A stretch of DNA of 33,133 nt. Origin: an uncultured Lachnospiraceae bacterium (lineage in GTDB: Bacteria > Bacillota > Clostridia > Lachnospirales > Lachnospiraceae). This document shows, one piece after another, positions 30,902 to 33,133 of the stretch. Position numbers and translations under genes: made by a program. The stretch is taken from contig CAJURT010000038.1 of assembly GCA_910588875.1 (NCBI GenBank), positions 1 to 33,133 of the forward strand, given 5' to 3'. The notes below the pieces were generated by a model. The model was given only the letters and a program-made list of their open reading frames with translations, was not told the DNA's origin and ran no database searches. Every line of letters begins with the position of its first letter. Position 1 is the first letter of the stretch.

Positions 30902-33133
30902 ATGTATCATTGCCATCTTCGGTTCTATTTGGCAGGGAATCCCAACCGGATATTTGAAATTATAAAAGAGATGCCTCCGCTTGAGCATTTCACACATGGT
31001 TTTTCGGAAAGTGAAAGGCCGGAAAGTGAGTTGGCAGCAGATGCAGATGTGATTATAGCGGACTTGCGGGATATGGATGCAGGAAAAGCGGTGCAGATGC
31101 TGGCTGCCGGTAAATCCCGGGATGCTGAGCTTATTCTGCTGGCAGGAAAGGAACAGATAGAGTTGTTTGAAGACATCCTGCCGGATGTGACGGATATTTG
31201 GATTGTGCCCATGGCGGAGGGAGAAGCCCGTTTCCGTTTCCTGCGGTGGCAGCAGACATGCAAGATGGGCAAGGATTACTGGCAGACCAGCCATTACCTG
31301 GAAGCTACCATCAATAATGTCCCCAACCTGGTTTGGTATAAAGATAAGAATGGCATTCATGAAAAGGTGAATGACAGTTTTTGCAGGACAGTCAACAAGA
31401 CGAAGAAACAGGTGGAAGGGCGGGGCCATGCCTATATCTGGGATGTGGAGTTCGACGATCCGGCTTGCATTGAATCGGAACGGGAGGTTATGAGCACGAA
31501 GAAGACCTGCGTTTCTGAGGAGTCCGTGAAGAGCGGGGACGGCGTGCGGCTGCTTACAACGTACAAATCACCGCTGTATGATCTTGATGGGAGTGTAATG
31601 GGAACCGTGGGTGTGGCGATAGATGTGACCCAGGAGCGTGCCTACGAACAGGAGATTATACAGAAGAACCAGACATTAGAGACCATTTTCACCACCATGG
31701 ACTGCGGGGTGATGTGCCACACAATGGATGGGATGGATATCATCAGCATTAACCGGGCAGCGCTGGAGATCCTTGGCTATGAGTCACGGGAAGAATTGGA
31801 GGCGGCGGGCTTTAATATGGTTGCCGCGTCGGTGGTGGACGAGGACAGGGAAAGGCTCAGGGATGATATCAAGGAATTAAAAAAAGAAGGGGATAGTATC
31901 AGTACGGAGTACCGGGTTCGCCGCAGGGACGGGGAGATCCGCCATGTTATGGGCAATATTAAGCTTCTAAAGGAAAACGGCCGGATGTTTTACCAACGCT
32001 TCCTGCTGGATTATACTGCCCAGAAGCTGCAGGAAAAGGAAAATGAAAGGCGCCAGAAAGAACTGATCCAGGCGCTGAGCATCGATTATAATGTGGTCTG
32101 CTTTTTTGACCTGGAAACCGGTGCAGGCAAGGCACTGCGGATTGCGGAGGATTCGGGCTACCAGATTGGATCCATATTTAATAAAGGGCTTTCTTTGGAA
32201 GAAAGCATGAGTTTATACATTGAGAATTTTGTCTATGAGGAAGATAAGGAGATGCTGCAGGAGGCATCTTCACGGGAACGGCTGAAAAAAGAACTGGCAG
32301 AGGAAAAGCAGTATTATGTCAATCATCGTGCCAACAAGGACGGCAAGATGGAATACTTCCAGATGAAGGTGGTGCGTGCCGGGGCCTGGAGCCAGACCCA
32401 CGGCATTGTCCTGGGATTCCGCAATGTGGATGAGGAGATCCGCCATGAGATGGAGCAGAAAAGCCTTTTGGAGGATGCGCTTTTACAGGCGAACCGGGCA
32501 AGCAAGGCCAAAAGCGTATTCCTGTCCAATATGTCCCATGATATCCGTACCCCGATGAATGCGATTGTCGGCTTTACCGCGCTGGCGATTACCCATATTG
32601 AGCATAAGGAACAGGTAGAGGAGTACCTGCAGAAAATCATGACTTCGGGGAATCATTTGCTGAGTTTGATCAATGATGTCCTGGATATGAGCCGGATTGA
32701 GAGCGGCAAGATGCATTTGGAGGAGAAACCATGCCGTTTGCCGGATATCCTCCATGGGCTGCGCAATATTCTGCAGGCAGATATCCGGGCAAAGCAGCTG
32801 GAACTATATATGGATGCGGTGGATGTGTTTGACGAGGATATCTACTGCGATAAGCTGCGGCTGAACCAGGTGCTTTTGAACCTGCTCAGCAATGCGGTCA
32901 AGTATACAGGGGCAGGCGGGATCGTCAGCATCAGGGTTACCGAGAAGCCCGGGGCCCCTGCTGGTATGGCCAATTATGAATTCTGCATCAAAGATACCGG
33001 CATCGGCATGAGCAAAGAGTTTGTGAAACATATTTTTGAACCCTTCGAGAGGGAACGTACCTCCACGATCAGCGGCATCCAGGGAACAGGTTTGGGGATG
33101 GCGATTACAAAGAATATTGTGGATATGATGAAC
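30902..33133 (+). CDS. PAS-containing hybrid-type histidine kinase with pseudo-receiver N terminus (partial, first 744 aa)
   Basis: Soluble sensor kinase whose 3' end lies beyond the window; the frame is open throughout. GGGGGAG seven bases before ATG 30902 sets the start. Residues 1-110 resemble a receiver domain without a working site: Asp54 in VIIADLRDMDAG is at the phosphoacceptor place, but the acidic pair is absent (FYLAGN) and the conserved Lys is Val102 in IVPM. PAS domains follow at about 130-250 (NNVPNLVWYKDKNG) and 260-385 (FTTMDCGVMCHTMDG), then a further sensory region at about 400-510. HisKA has His546 in NMSHDIRTPMNAIVGF. The ATPase domain contains LNLLSNAVKYTG and GTGLGMAITKNIV and runs to the edge. 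By resemblance to the kinase at 3.6 kb, receiver and perhaps HPt domains should follow. No membrane segment is seen, so the signal is cytoplasmic. Confidence 0.87.
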   Translation, partial: MYHCHLRFYLAGNPNRIFEIIKEMPPLEHFTHGFSESERPESELAADADVIIADLRDMDAGKAVQMLAAGKSRDAELILLAGKEQIELFEDILPDVTDIWIVPMAEGEARFRFLRWQQTCKMGKDYWQTSHYLEATINNVPNLVWYKDKNGIHEKVNDSFCRTVNKTKKQVEGRGHAYIWDVEFDDPACIESEREVMSTKKTCVSEESVKSGDGVRLLTTYKSPLYDLDGSVMGTVGVAIDVTQERAYEQEIIQKNQTLETIFTTMDCGVMCHTMDGMDIISINRAALEILGYESREELEAAGFNMVAASVVDEDRERLRDDIKELKKEGDSISTEYRVRRRDGEIRHVMGNIKLLKENGRMFYQRFLLDYTAQKLQEKENERRQKELIQALSIDYNVVCFFDLETGAGKALRIAEDSGYQIGSIFNKGLSLEESMSLYIENFVYEEDKEMLQEASSRERLKKELAEEKQYYVNHRANKDGKMEYFQMKVVRAGAWSQTHGIVLGFRNVDEEIRHEMEQKSLLEDALLQANRASKAKSVFLSNMSHDIRTPMNAIVGFTALAITHIEHKEQVEEYLQKIMTSGNHLLSLINDVLDMSRIESGKMHLEEKPCRLPDILHGLRNILQADIRAKQLELYMDAVDVFDEDIYCDKLRLNQVLLNLLSNAVKYTGAGGIVSIRVTEKPGAPAGMANYEFCIKDTGIGMSKEFVKHIFEPFERERTSTISGIQGTGLGMAITKNIVDMMN

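Noticed and set aside
1..33133. CRISPR arrays, tRNA or rRNA genes, insertion sequences, phage or conjugation genes, riboswitches
   Set aside because: Looked for regular spaced repeats, transposase or integrase motifs and RNA-gene signatures; none seen by eye. Weakly conserved small RNAs cannot be excluded without a covariance-model search.

Overview
The window looks like chromosomal DNA from a gut-type Firmicute, most likely a Lachnospiraceae/Clostridium-cluster-XIVa organism of the Hungatella/Enterocloster kind. The reasons are strong AGGAGG-type ribosome binding sites, moderate G+C, YesM/AraC two-component pairs, large hybrid kinases, CUT1 sugar ABC transporters without their own ATPase, and a mannose-family PTS. 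The genus is inference. I see no rRNA, tRNA, CRISPR array, prophage or insertion sequence. No stretch of more than 300 bases lacks a gene.

Layout: (1) 0.1-3.4 kb, a KdpD/KdpE two-component system with its own promoter and terminator. (2) 3.5-7.5 kb, a membrane hybrid histidine kinase with two receiver domains, followed 3 bases later by a solute-binding lipoprotein with no permease nearby. (3) 7.6-13.1 kb, an amino-sugar locus: murQ and PTS EIIA leftward; rpiR, EIIB, a fused EIIC-EIID and nanE rightward. Three similar palindromes lie in the two control regions around rpiR. (4) 13.1-15.6 kb, a LysR regulator divergent from an aspartase gene. (5) 15.7-18.4 kb, a GH2 beta-glucuronidase and a HAD phosphatase. 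(6) 18.5-29.1 kb, a YesM-type kinase and AraC-type response regulator, divergent from an operon of solute-binding lipoprotein, two permeases, GH88 unsaturated glucuronyl hydrolase and a heparinase II/III-family lyase, closed by a strong terminator. (7) 29.3-33.1 kb, a MocR-type regulator and a PAS-containing hybrid kinase cut by the window end.

How the parts fit: region 3 should import and phosphorylate an N-acetylated amino sugar. MurQ would remove the lactyl ether from MurNAc-6-P and NanE would epimerise ManNAc-6-P, both giving GlcNAc-6-P. RpiR probably represses both arms through a TGAAAT-N3-ATTTCA-like operator. Regions 5 and 6 together read as a uronic-acid glycan (glycosaminoglycan or related) locus. 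The lyase, GH88 and GH2 enzymes all lack signal peptides, so oligosaccharides are probably imported intact and broken down in the cytoplasm.

The least ordinary items are the fused EIIC-EIID, the pairing of MurQ with NanE behind a mannose-family PTS, the RpiR palindromes, the pseudo-receiver at the start of the last kinase, and the hybrid-kinase/orphan-binding-protein operon. I did not find a system that I can claim is wholly undescribed.
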